Assembly (NCBI GenBank): GCA_029238555.1
Contig: JAQWFV010000073.1
Span: 1 to 6,053, forward strand
From: Flavobacteriaceae bacterium
GTDB lineage: Bacteria; Bacteroidota; Bacteroidia; Flavobacteriales; Flavobacteriaceae
Reading direction: 5' to 3'
DNA length: 6,053 nucleotides
Below, piece by piece: positions 1 to 6,053 of this stretch (the stretch's first letter is position 1; each line of letters starts with the position of its first letter). The notes under the pieces are model-generated. The model searched no databases, was not told the origin of the DNA, and saw only the letters and a program-made list of their open reading frames with translations. A program made the translations under genes and the position numbers.

Positions 1-580
1 AATTGTAGAGAGTGACGCTTATACCGAGTACTTAAAAGACCCAGCAAACACCTACGAAGAAGATTTGGCCTTTGTGATTAAAATATTCAAAGAGATTATA
101 GCGCCAAATGATAAAGTGTATGATTTTTTAGAAGACCACACCATTACATGGGCAGACGACATGCCTATTGTAAACACTTTTTTACTTAAGCAGTTAAAAA
201 AATTATCGCCCAAAGTGATAGGATCTGATTTTATTAAAGGCCTAGCAATCTTAGAAGACGACATTGAATTTGCCCAAAATCTACTGGTTAAAACAGCGCT
301 GAAAGAAAGTGTTTTAGCCAAAGAAACAGCAGTCAAATCACCCTAATGGGATAAGGATAGAATAGCAGATATTGTCGGTATTTTATTAAAATTGGCTTTT
401 TGTGAATTACTTTTCTTTCCTTCGATTCCAGTCAGGGTAACTATCAATGAATACCTAGAGATTGCCAAAGAATATTCTACCCCCAAGAGCAGTATATTTA
501 TAAATGGTATATTAGATTCTCTATCAAAAGAGTACAAAGACCAAGGAAGGCTTGAGAAAGTTGGACGCGGTTTGTTGTAA
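1..580 (+). pseudogene. nusB: NusB transcription antitermination factor, 5'-partial and interrupted by an in-frame stop
   Basis: NusB binds ribosomal protein S10 (NusE) and boxA RNA in the rRNA antitermination complex. The reading frame is already open at base 2, so the start lies off the left edge. It runs 114 codons to TAA at 344-346, then continues in the same frame for 77 more codons to TAA at 578-580. The first part resembles the N-terminal extension typical of Bacteroidota NusB (YLKDP, TWADDMPIVNT). The part after the stop is the canonical NusB core: DRIADIVGILLKLAFCEL, then FPSIPVRVTINEYLEIAKEY, then STPKSSIFINGILD. A product ending at 344 would therefore lack the conserved core. The downstream part has no in-frame ATG, so an independent restart would need a TTG or similar codon (for example at 392). 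The family assignment is firm. Whether the gene is truly broken or misread is open, because both halves look well conserved and in one frame. Confidence 0.85.
344..346 (+). other. Premature in-frame TAA within nusB
   Basis: The frame reads Lys-Ser-Pro, stop, Trp-Asp-Lys-Asp-Arg. From memory, flavobacterial NusB proteins have Pro-Asn-Trp-Asp here. The local bases are ccctaatggg. A version reading cctaattggg would restore Pro-Asn-Trp and differs by one C fewer before the TAA and one T more after it. That is a compensating indel pair that leaves both flanks in frame. A real substitution in a sense codon is equally possible from the sequence alone. The overlapping ATG at 346-348 gives only a two-codon frame (ATG GGA TAA), so it cannot restart the protein. 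Confidence 0.9.
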
Positions 581-588
581 ATAATTTT

Positions 589-596
589 TATATTCG
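589..596 (+). promoter_or_regulatory. Possible Bacteroidota -7 element upstream of the DUF1573 gene
   Basis: TATATTCG matches the Bacteroidota -7 consensus TAnnTTTG at all fixed positions but one. It lies 28 bases before the ATG at 625. TTG triplets for a -33 element are present, but their spacing is poor: 561-563 is about 25 bases away and 572-577 is 11-14 bases away. The usual range is roughly 17-23. The region is very AT-rich, so chance matches are likely. It is the best candidate for an internal promoter driving the DUF1573-yajC-pyrD genes separately from nusB. Confidence 0.25.
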
Positions 597-624
597 TAAT
601 TCATAATTATAAATTATCCAAATC

Positions 625-1095
625 ATGAAAAAAATTAGCTTAATCGCAATCCTATCTATGTCACTCATCACCTTCTCATGTAAAGAGAAAGCGACTGAAA
701 AAATTGAAAATGCCAATGTAGAGGCTGCAGCTGTAAGAGACGCTTCTGCGAATAAAATGGCGGTCATGTCTTTTGACAAAACCTTCCATGATTTTGGTCA
801 AATTGCTCAGGGAACACCGCAACAAACGGTATTTACCTTCACTAATACTGGAGACGCACCCTTAATTATTACAGACGCCACGTCTAGTTGTGGATGTACT
901 ATTCCAGATTACCCAAAAAACACCCCAATTGCACCAGGTCAGCAAGGTCAAATGGTAGTGAATTTTAATGGTTCAGGACAAAATCAAGTGACTAAAACAA
1001 TTAATGTGCAAGCCAATACAGCTAACGGTAGTGAGTTGTTAAAAATCCAAGCCTTTGTTTTGGCACCAAACGCAGCATCTATTCCGTCTAATTAA
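625..1095 (+). CDS. DUF1573 domain lipoprotein
   Basis: This 156-residue protein is of unknown function and is predicted to be a periplasmic or surface lipoprotein. A basic start (MKK) and hydrophobic stretch at residues 4-16 lead to a lipobox-like LITFSC, with Cys19 as the expected lipidated residue. Lys-Glu-Lys follows the Cys; a charged tail of this kind resembles surface-export signals described in Flavobacteriia, but that reading is only suggestive. A low-complexity linker (about 20-48) precedes the DUF1573 domain at about 49-146. Its hallmarks are visible: FDKTFHDFGQI, FTFTNTGDAPL, the SSCGCT motif with Cys89 and Cys91, and IAPGQQG followed by a beta-rich VVNF segment. The domain has an immunoglobulin-like (ASH/MSP-like) fold by family knowledge. 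The ATG is fixed by the signal peptide. The gene sits 44 bases after nusB and 25 before yajC, a neighbourhood I recall as common in Flavobacteriia. Confidence 0.93.
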   Translation: MKKISLIAILSMSLITFSCKEKATEKIENANVEAAAVRDASANKMAVMSFDKTFHDFGQIAQGTPQQTVFTFTNTGDAPLIITDATSSCGCTIPDYPKNTPIAPGQQGQMVVNFNGSGQNQVTKTINVQANTANGSELLKIQAFVLAPNAASIPSN

Positions 1096-1120
1096 TCAAC
1101 ACTAATATTTTTACTATCCT

Positions 1121-1405
1121 ATGGAAGCATTAAATCAATTTTTACCTTTAGCCTTAATTATTGTTGTGGGTTATTTTTTTATGATCAGACCACAAATGAA
1201 GCGTCAAAAGGATGAAAAGAAATTTTCAGCTGCTTTAGCTAAGGGAGATAAAGTAATAACCAAGAGTGGTATGCACGGTAAAGTAGTAGAGTTAAATGAC
1301 AAAGACGCCAGTTGTGTGATTGAAACTATGGCAGGCAAAATTAAATTTGACCTCTCTGCTATTTCAATGGAGCTATCAAAAAGACTTCAAGAACCAGCAA
1401 AATAA
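1121..1405 (+). CDS. yajC: YajC, preprotein translocase accessory subunit
   Basis: YajC is a small single-pass inner-membrane protein that associates with SecDF in the Sec translocon. It is not essential in E. coli. The 94-residue product has the expected size and layout. A short periplasmic N-terminus is followed by one membrane helix at about residues 6-22 (PLALIIVVGYFFMI). Next comes the family signature IRPQMKRQK at 22-30, then a small cytoplasmic domain containing GDKVITKSGMHGKVVEL at about 42-58. The start is fixed by the helix position. The gene begins 25 bases after the lipoprotein gene and ends 3 bases before pyrD, so it is probably co-transcribed with both. No secD or secF gene is in the window; yajC apart from secDF is normal in Bacteroidota. 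Confidence 0.96.
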   Translation: MEALNQFLPLALIIVVGYFFMIRPQMKRQKDEKKFSAALAKGDKVITKSGMHGKVVELNDKDASCVIETMAGKIKFDLSAISMELSKRLQEPAK

Positions 1406-1408
1406 AAT

Positions 1409-2446
1409 ATGTACAAGATTTTCATTAGACCGCTTCTGTTTCTTTTCGATCCAGAAGCGGTTCATTATTTTAGTTTCTCAGTAATTAAATTCTTGTCTAA
1501 ATTTGGTTTTGGTGCAATCATTAGACGCGTTTATACGTTAGAAGATCCTGCCCTAGAAAGAGAAGTTTTTGGTTTAAAATTCAAAAATCCGGTAGGTTTA
1601 GCAGCTGGATTTGACAAAAATGCGCTGCTGTATAATGAGCTCTCAGACTTTGGGTTTGGGTTTATAGAAATAGGGACACTTACCCCAAAGCCGCAAGATG
1701 GAAATCCTAAAAAAAGACTCTTTAGACTAAAAAAAGACCAGGCCATTATTAATAGAATGGGCTTTAATAATGCTGGAGTGGCCAGTGCAGTAAAAGCGCT
1801 AAAGAAGCAGCACAATGTTTTAATAGGCGGTAATATTGGTAAAAATAAAATTACGCCAAACGATCAAGCCACTGAAGATTATATTATTTGTACACAAGCC
1901 CTTTGGCCTCATGTAGATTATTTTGTGGTCAATGTCAGTTCACCAAACACACCTGGACTAAGAGAATTACAAGAAAAAGCCCCATTAACAGCACTTTTAA
2001 AAGCGCTCAAAGCAGAGAATGCGGTACTTGCTACAAAGTACGCTCAAAAGCCTAAGCCATTTTTATTGAAAATTGCTCCAGACCTAACAGAGCATCAATT
2101 GTTAGATATTATAGCTATTATTCAAGAGACTCAAATAGATGGAGTCATTGCGACCAATACGACCATTAGTAGAGAGGGTTTGCTTTCAGAGGAATCATTG
2201 GTCAACGAAACCGGCGGACTAAGTGGTGTGCCCGTTAGGAAAAGAAGCACAGAAGTGATCCGTTTCCTCTCAGAAAAAAGTAACAAGGCCTTTCCAATTG
2301 TTGGGGTAGGAGGTATTCATTCTGCAGAGGACGCCTTAGAAAAAATAGAAGCAGGCGCCACACTAGTTCAACTATGGACTGGTTTTGTCTATGAAGGACC
2401 TGCTCTTGTCAAGAAAATAAATAAAGCTATATTAGCCCAGCGCTAA
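1409..2446 (+). CDS. pyrD: Dihydroorotate dehydrogenase (quinone), class 2
   Basis: PyrD oxidises dihydroorotate to orotate with FMN and passes electrons to membrane quinone, the fourth step of pyrimidine synthesis. The 345 residues match the class 2 length. The N-terminal 40 or so residues ([20 protein letters not shown]) form the amphipathic membrane-binding part that distinguishes class 2 from the soluble class 1 enzymes. The TIM barrel follows: FMN-site [13 protein letters not shown] at 60-72, [15 protein letters not shown] at 86-100, INRMGFNN at 114-121, GGNIGKNK at 140-147, and [14 protein letters not shown] at 175-188. In the last motif the second Ser (178) is the expected catalytic base. 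Then come LLKIAPDL at 219-226, IATNTT at 247-252, GGLSG at 269-273, and the phosphate-binding VGVGGI at 298-303. No key residue is missing. It starts 3 bases after yajC and is followed in the same frame by the exporter gene, 9 bases on. Confidence 0.97.
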   Translation: MYKIFIRPLLFLFDPEAVHYFSFSVIKFLSKFGFGAIIRRVYTLEDPALEREVFGLKFKNPVGLAAGFDKNALLYNELSDFGFGFIEIGTLTPKPQDGNPKKRLFRLKKDQAIINRMGFNNAGVASAVKALKKQHNVLIGGNIGKNKITPNDQATEDYIICTQALWPHVDYFVVNVSSPNTPGLRELQEKAPLTALLKALKAENAVLATKYAQKPKPFLLKIAPDLTEHQLLDIIAIIQETQIDGVIATNTTISREGLLSEESLVNETGGLSGVPVRKRSTEVIRFLSEKSNKAFPIVGVGGIHSAEDALEKIEAGATLVQLWTGFVYEGPALVKKINKAILAQR

Positions 2447-2455
2447 GGGTTTATT

Positions 2456-2458
2456 TTG
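2456..2458 (+). promoter_or_regulatory. Non-ATG (TTG) start of the LysE-type exporter
   Basis: After the pyrD stop at 2444-2446 only three codons (GGG, TTT, ATT) precede this TTG in the same frame. The first in-frame ATG, at about residue 45, would remove the SPGPD signature and the first membrane helix. The upstream sequence has no clear Shine-Dalgarno match; a short AAGGG at 2445-2449 overlaps the pyrD stop and might help. Confidence 0.7.
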
Positions 2459-3082
2459 ATCGAATTTCAATTACTTATTTCTTTTTCAATTGCGGTATTT
2501 TTCCTGGCAATTTCTCCAGGTCCAGATAATATTTTTGTCGCTTTTCAGAGCCTTAGATTTGGTTTTAAAAGTGGCTTATACGTTATTATGGGTCTGATGA
2601 GTGGCTGTCTTGTTCACACCATTTTAGGGGCATTTGGCGCCGCTGTTTTTTTAAATCGTTTTCCATTTTTACTCATTGGAATTAAAATGTTAGGGGCAAT
2701 TTATTTAATATACTTGGCTTATAATATATACAAGCAAGGCCCTTCTAAAGCACTTTCATCGGTTCAAATTGTATATAAAAAACCTATTGATTTGTACCAG
2801 CAAGGTTTTGTGATGAGTGTGTTAAACCCAAAGGTTGGTATGTTTTTTATCGCTTTTTTTCCGGGATTTTTATTTATACCATCACTGCCTTTTTGGACGC
2901 AATTTCTAGCACTAGGCTGCGTATTTATACTCATTTCTACCATAGTGTTCTCTAGTATAGCCTTATTGTCTTCGGTGCTGATAAATACGGCTTCAAAGTC
3001 GCAAGCTGTTTTTTTTAACGCCCTGCATTGGTTGCAGATAGTTTTATTTATAGGAATTGCAATTTTTCTTTTTCTACCCTAA
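2456..3082 (+). CDS. LysE/RhtB family amino-acid exporter
   Basis: This is a 208-residue inner-membrane efflux protein. Relatives export amino acids (lysine, threonine, homoserine lactone and others), driven by the membrane potential or proton gradient. The substrate cannot be read from sequence. The family signature SPGPDNIFVAFQSLRFGFKSG is clear at residues 20-40 (SPGPD at 20-24). So is the second conserved segment QQGFVMSVLNPKVGMFFIAFFPGF at about 115-138. About six hydrophobic segments are visible, near residues 6-20, 41-66, 68-92, 116-140, 146-177 and 188-207, as expected. The start is TTG at 2456. The preceding codons in frame are only GGG, TTT and ATT after the pyrD stop, and no ATG occurs before the signature. 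TTG (or less likely ATT) is therefore forced if the full N-terminus is made. The 9-base gap implies translation coupled to pyrD. Confidence 0.92.
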   Translation: MIEFQLLISFSIAVFFLAISPGPDNIFVAFQSLRFGFKSGLYVIMGLMSGCLVHTILGAFGAAVFLNRFPFLLIGIKMLGAIYLIYLAYNIYKQGPSKALSSVQIVYKKPIDLYQQGFVMSVLNPKVGMFFIAFFPGFLFIPSLPFWTQFLALGCVFILISTIVFSSIALLSSVLINTASKSQAVFFNALHWLQIVLFIGIAIFLFLP

Positions 3083-3090
3083 TTTAATTG

Positions 3091-3098
3091 TAACTTTA
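3091..3098 (+). promoter_or_regulatory. Possible -7 element before the HMG-CoA lyase gene
   Basis: TAACTTTA matches TAnnTTTG except for the last base. It lies in the 33-base gap between the exporter and lyase genes, 18 bases before the ATG at 3116. No TTG is found at the usual 17-23 base spacing upstream; that stretch is T-rich coding sequence. It might give the lyase its own transcript, but read-through from the exporter gene is equally plausible. Confidence 0.2.
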
Positions 3099-3115
3099 AG
3101 CTGTAAAAGAACTGC

Positions 3116-3982
3116 ATGATAAAAGGAGTTAAAATCATTGAATGCCCTAGAGATGCCATGCAAGGGATCAAGACATTTATTCCTACCAATCAGAAAATTA
3201 TTTATTTACAGTCCCTGTTGAATTGTGGTTTTGACACCCTGGATTTTGGCAGTTTTGTATCTCCCAAAGCCATTCCTCAGATGTCAGATACTGCAGCTGT
3301 TTTGGCTGGTTTAGATCTCGGTAATACCTCTACTAAATTACTGTCTATTGTGGCTAATTTACGTGGGGCAGAAGCCGCTTGTTCCCATGATGAAATCACT
3401 TATTTGGGTTACCCATTTTCGATTTCTGAAAATTTTCAAATGCGTAATACGCATACCACTATCAAGGAGGCTATCACTGTTTTGCAGTCTATTTTAGATA
3501 TAGCCCTTAAAAATGACAAAAAAGTAGTGGTTTATCTTTCTATGGGTTTTGGAAATCCATATGGAGACCCATGGAGTGCAGAAATAGTGGCCAGTTGGGT
3601 GTCTAAACTCTCGGGTATGGGGGTGGAAATACTCTCCCTTTCAGATACAGTTGGTAGTGCTCAACCTCAAGATATTTCCTCGCTATACCGCCATTTAATA
3701 CCTGCCTATCCCGCTATTGAGTTCGGAGCACATTTTCATACCAAGCCTGCAGACTGGCATGAAAAAGTTCAGGCAGCTTTTGAGGCGGGTTGTCTTCGTT
3801 TTGACGGGGCTATTCAAGGTTTTGGTGGCTGCCCAATGGCAGCCGATGCCTTAACTGGAAACATGCCAACAGAAAAGCTACTTTCTTACTTTACCAGTAA
3901 AAAAGTAGCTCATGGTGTAAAATGGATGGCCTTTGAAGCCGCACATAATAAAGCCTCCGCATTATTTAATGCATACCATTAA
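3116..3982 (+). CDS. Hydroxymethylglutaryl-CoA lyase
   Basis: This enzyme cleaves HMG-CoA to acetyl-CoA and acetoacetate, the last step of leucine breakdown, in the cytoplasm. The 288 residues form a DRE-TIM metallolyase barrel. Visible motifs are ECPRDAMQGIK at 9-19 (Arg12 and metal ligand Asp13), SFVSPKAIPQM at 46-56, IVANLRGAEAA at 78-88, NFQMRNTHTT at 106-115, and MGFGNPYGDPW at 143-153. Further on are SLSDTVG at 174-180, EFGAHFHT at 202-209 (metal ligands His206 and His208), and GFGGCPMA at 235-242 with the conserved active-site-loop Cys239, then GNMPTEK at 248-254 (ligand Asn249). At the position of the human catalytic Glu72 this protein has Asp43, which from memory is normal for the Bacteroidota branch. 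The ATG at 3116 leaves an N-terminus of the expected length. I did not assign a symbol because naming varies (mvaB, yngG). It lies 33 bases after the exporter and converges with the receptor gene. Confidence 0.94.
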   Translation: MIKGVKIIECPRDAMQGIKTFIPTNQKIIYLQSLLNCGFDTLDFGSFVSPKAIPQMSDTAAVLAGLDLGNTSTKLLSIVANLRGAEAACSHDEITYLGYPFSISENFQMRNTHTTIKEAITVLQSILDIALKNDKKVVVYLSMGFGNPYGDPWSAEIVASWVSKLSGMGVEILSLSDTVGSAQPQDISSLYRHLIPAYPAIEFGAHFHTKPADWHEKVQAAFEAGCLRFDGAIQGFGGCPMAADALTGNMPTEKLLSYFTSKKVAHGVKWMAFEAAHNKASALFNAYH

Positions 3983-4002
3983 AACAGGATACTTATAATT
4001 AA

Positions 4003-4032
4003 TCTAATAGCCCATTTTTAAGTGATATTAGA
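4003..4032. repeat. Short AT-rich inverted repeat between convergent genes
   Basis: TCTAATA (4003-4009) and TATTAGA (4026-4032) are perfect 7-base inverted copies separated by 16 bases. The right arm overlaps the end of the receptor gene. The stem has one G-C pair and no adjacent long T-run on the plus strand after it, so it would be a poor intrinsic terminator. It is the only hairpin-like structure I see in the 45-base convergent gap, where transcripts from both sides must end. Confidence 0.3.
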
Positions 4033-6053
4033 ACCCATATCTAAGACCAACATTAATCCCAAAAGGATGACCAGGTCTCAATCCATGTGGTAATCTAGAC
4101 ACTGCGTAAGTACTGTTCAAAGCATTCACAATATTGGATTGAATTCTCAAACGATTATTCACTTTGTAATGCACACTAGCATCTAGTATTGTATTGGCTT
4201 TAACACTATTCAATGGATCTAAATTGCCTTGCCCAGCAATGGTTCTTATGGCACCCATATGTCTTAGCTGGGTGTTAAATTCCCATTTATTTACTTCATA
4301 TCCTAAGCTTAAATGCCATTGATCTCTAGCAATATAAGGCATTTCATCTCCAACATTCACGTCTCCCCATAAACCATTACTTGCGTCAAAGCTATTTTGA
4401 AATTCAGTATCTGTAAAAGTATAACCAAAGGTTACAGGAAGACTACTTTGGTTGTTAAAACGTATAAGGTCTAAGTTTATAAGAAATTCAATTCCTTGCA
4501 CCAAGACTTCTCCAGCATTGAACAGATCGAGATTTCCTGTTCCACCACTCGCGGCAAAATCACTTCCTAGTAAGTTACTATAATCATTTCTGTATCCAAT
4601 GAGTTCAGCATTAATACCAGCATAGCTAAATCTGGTTCCCAGCTCCGTATTAATACTTTCTTCTGCCTTCTGACCTTCAATAGATCCAGGAGGTGCAAAT
4701 CCTTTGTGTATTCCACCAAAAATTGAGACCTGATCAAGTTTATAGTTAAAACCTACACCTGGTATCCAAACCGATAAACTATTGGATCTTTCTGATAGAT
4801 CTGATCCGTTTCTTTGCGGGTCATTTTTTCCGTAGTCTACCCTAGAAAGATCCATATTCTCATACCTCACTCCAGGGGTAAGGGTAAGATTTTTATAGGT
4901 GTATTTATAAAACGCATAGGCAGCAAAAGCATTGGCGTCACTGATTCTATTTGCGTCTGTACCTCGTGTACCGGTATTGTTTAATACCATTGTGCCATTT
5001 TCCATACTATAGTCATTGAGCCATTGAAACCTGTCTTCCTGATCCTCATGGAGTCTTGCACCAATTTCCAGATCGTGGTATGCTTGTTCTCCATCCCAAT
5101 GAATGTCTAATTTTGTTTGAACACCCCTAGATAAAAAAGACCTGTTATTTGCTTTTACAAATAAATCAGCTTCTCTAGAATCTTCACTTCCCGTAATTCT
5201 ATCGAAAGCCTCAGGATATTGAGCTGGATTAGTTAAAATGTCCGTTAGAGACATTTTTTGATCATCAATTTCAAGGTAGTCTAATTTATACCAATTTCTG
5301 GCAAACTCATTTTGGTATGCGGTGGTAGTCAGGGATAGATAATCAGAAAATTTGAGGGTATGGGTAAGCATATATTGCCTGTGTAGGGTATTCATTTGAT
5401 CTTTTTCAGATGCGGCATAACGCTGGAAAGCGTCTGTAGAAAAATCATCCTCAGTGAGTCCGAGATAAGTTTCATTAGAAGTTTCATCTGAATACTGGTA
5501 TTTAAATTCAAGCGATTGCGGCACCCCTAATAGCAGGTCACTGTATTTTATTTTCCCTACAAAATCTTGTTTGTCAAAGCCTGTATTACCCCCATTTGGA
5601 AGTGTTTTGAATCCATCTGAATCATACCTAGTATAGTCTGCTAAATAACCCCATTTACCTTTAGTTGCCCCATGGCTTAGGTTAAATAGCTTAGAATTAA
5701 ATGCACCGTATTGTGCCAATAGTTGTGTGCTGTTCTCTTGAGGAATGACTTTTGATACCAGATTTATAGCCCCTCCTGTCGTATAAGGACCGTATTGTAT
5801 TTGACTGCTTCCTTTGAGTATTTCTACTGCTTGCATTCTAGCGATGGTAGGGAAATAATATGCAGCAGACGCACTGTATGGTGCTGGGGCTATTAAAACA
5901 CCGTCTTCCATAAGGGTAATTTTAGCAGAACGTTCTGGGGAGGTCCCTCTCAAACTAATATTGGGTCTAAGTCCCATACCGTCTTCTTCATAGATAGAAA
6001 CACCAGGGACAGATCTAAGTGCCCTATTAATATCGGTAACATTAAACTTTTGT
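4028..6053 (-). CDS. FecA-like TonB-dependent outer-membrane receptor, 5'-partial
   Basis: TonB-dependent receptors import ferric chelates or other ligands across the outer membrane using TonB-ExbBD energy. On the minus strand the frame is open to the right edge, giving 674 visible residues. The methionine at 5975-5977 is internal, because 25 further plug residues precede it (DINRALRSVPGVSIYEEDG). The signal peptide, TonB box and any carboxypeptidase-like domain lie off the window. The plug is recognisable by GLRPNISLRGTSPERS, LMEDGVLIAPAPYS, VEILKGSSQIQYGPYTTGGA and INLVSK. This wording is typical of the FecA (COG4772) group, and ferric dicitrate or a related siderophore is the likely but unproven ligand. 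The remaining 550 or so residues are the beta-barrel with alternating aromatic strands, ending in NVGLRYGF with the C-terminal Phe used for outer-membrane insertion. No fecI/fecR-type regulator is in view. The barrel is uninterrupted. Confidence 0.93.
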   Translation of the reverse strand, partial: QKFNVTDINRALRSVPGVSIYEEDGMGLRPNISLRGTSPERSAKITLMEDGVLIAPAPYSASAAYYFPTIARMQAVEILKGSSQIQYGPYTTGGAINLVSKVIPQENSTQLLAQYGAFNSKLFNLSHGATKGKWGYLADYTRYDSDGFKTLPNGGNTGFDKQDFVGKIKYSDLLLGVPQSLEFKYQYSDETSNETYLGLTEDDFSTDAFQRYAASEKDQMNTLHRQYMLTHTLKFSDYLSLTTTAYQNEFARNWYKLDYLEIDDQKMSLTDILTNPAQYPEAFDRITGSEDSREADLFVKANNRSFLSRGVQTKLDIHWDGEQAYHDLEIGARLHEDQEDRFQWLNDYSMENGTMVLNNTGTRGTDANRISDANAFAAYAFYKYTYKNLTLTPGVRYENMDLSRVDYGKNDPQRNGSDLSERSNSLSVWIPGVGFNYKLDQVSIFGGIHKGFAPPGSIEGQKAEESINTELGTRFSYAGINAELIGYRNDYSNLLGSDFAASGGTGNLDLFNAGEVLVQGIEFLINLDLIRFNNQSSLPVTFGYTFTDTEFQNSFDASNGLWGDVNVGDEMPYIARDQWHLSLGYEVNKWEFNTQLRHMGAIRTIAGQGNLDPLNSVKANTILDASVHYKVNNRLRIQSNIVNALNSTYAVSRLPHGLRPGHPFGINVGLRYGF

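Noticed and set aside
52..336. Minus-strand open frame opposite nusB
   Set aside because: It is a shadow of the conserved plus-strand nusB frame; it has no recognisable domain.
346..354. TAATG stop-start overlap at the nusB lesion as a translational coupling site
   Set aside because: The ATG at 346-348 reads ATG GGA TAA, only two codons, and is not in the NusB frame.
392..580. A separate 62-residue gene starting with TTG at 392
   Set aside because: It is in the same frame as the upstream nusB part and encodes the canonical NusB C-terminal core, so it is a piece of nusB, not a new gene.
597..620. ATAATTAT / AAATTAT repeats upstream of the DUF1573 gene as an operator
   Set aside because: The tract is simple AT-rich sequence; short palindromes are expected by chance and no known regulator site is matched.
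1531..1815. A 94-codon minus-strand open frame inside pyrD
   Set aside because: It lies wholly opposite a strongly conserved pyrD segment, has biased composition (Ser, Phe, Leu, Pro) and no recognisable motif.
3983..4027. Strong bidirectional terminator between the convergent genes
   Set aside because: Only a 7-base AT-rich inverted repeat with a 16-base loop is present, with no GC-rich stem or suitable T-run.
5975..5977. ATG as the start of the receptor gene
   Set aside because: The frame stays open to the window edge and the preceding 25 residues are clear plug-domain sequence, so the true start is beyond 6053.

Overview
The window looks like an ordinary chromosomal segment of a marine-type member of the Flavobacteriia (Bacteroidota). 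It is AT-rich. None of the starts has a Shine-Dalgarno-like purine run, which is typical of this phylum. The proteins also carry phylum traits: a long NusB with its own N-terminal extension, a DUF1573 lipoprotein, and a FecA-like TonB-dependent receptor ending in Phe. I assign the group from protein resemblance only; no search was run.

Layout. Positions 1-3982 hold a plus-strand series with very short gaps: the 3' part of nusB (antitermination factor, cut by the window edge and interrupted by an in-frame TAA at 344-346), a DUF1573 lipoprotein, yajC (Sec accessory subunit), pyrD (quinone-linked dihydroorotate dehydrogenase), a LysE/RhtB-type exporter, and a hydroxymethylglutaryl-CoA lyase. The gaps are 44, 25, 3, 9 and 33 bases. 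yajC, pyrD and the exporter are almost certainly co-transcribed. Positions 4028-6053 hold a convergent minus-strand gene for a FecA-like outer-membrane receptor, whose signal peptide and TonB box lie beyond the right edge. The convergent gap of 45 bases has no convincing terminator. No intergenic stretch exceeds 300 bases. I see no tRNA, rRNA, CRISPR array, insertion sequence or attachment site.

How the genes relate. The plus-strand genes are mostly housekeeping: transcription (NusB), secretion (YajC) and pyrimidine synthesis (PyrD). They are followed by an efflux protein and an enzyme of leucine/HMG-CoA breakdown. They look like a compact run of co-transcribed neighbours, not one dedicated pathway. 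The receptor is a separate unit for uptake, probably of a ferric chelate.

The one real anomaly is nusB. The stop codon falls at a conserved position, yet reading in the same frame continues for 77 well-conserved codons. This is either a very recent inactivating lesion or a sequence error. I found no sign of a novel system.
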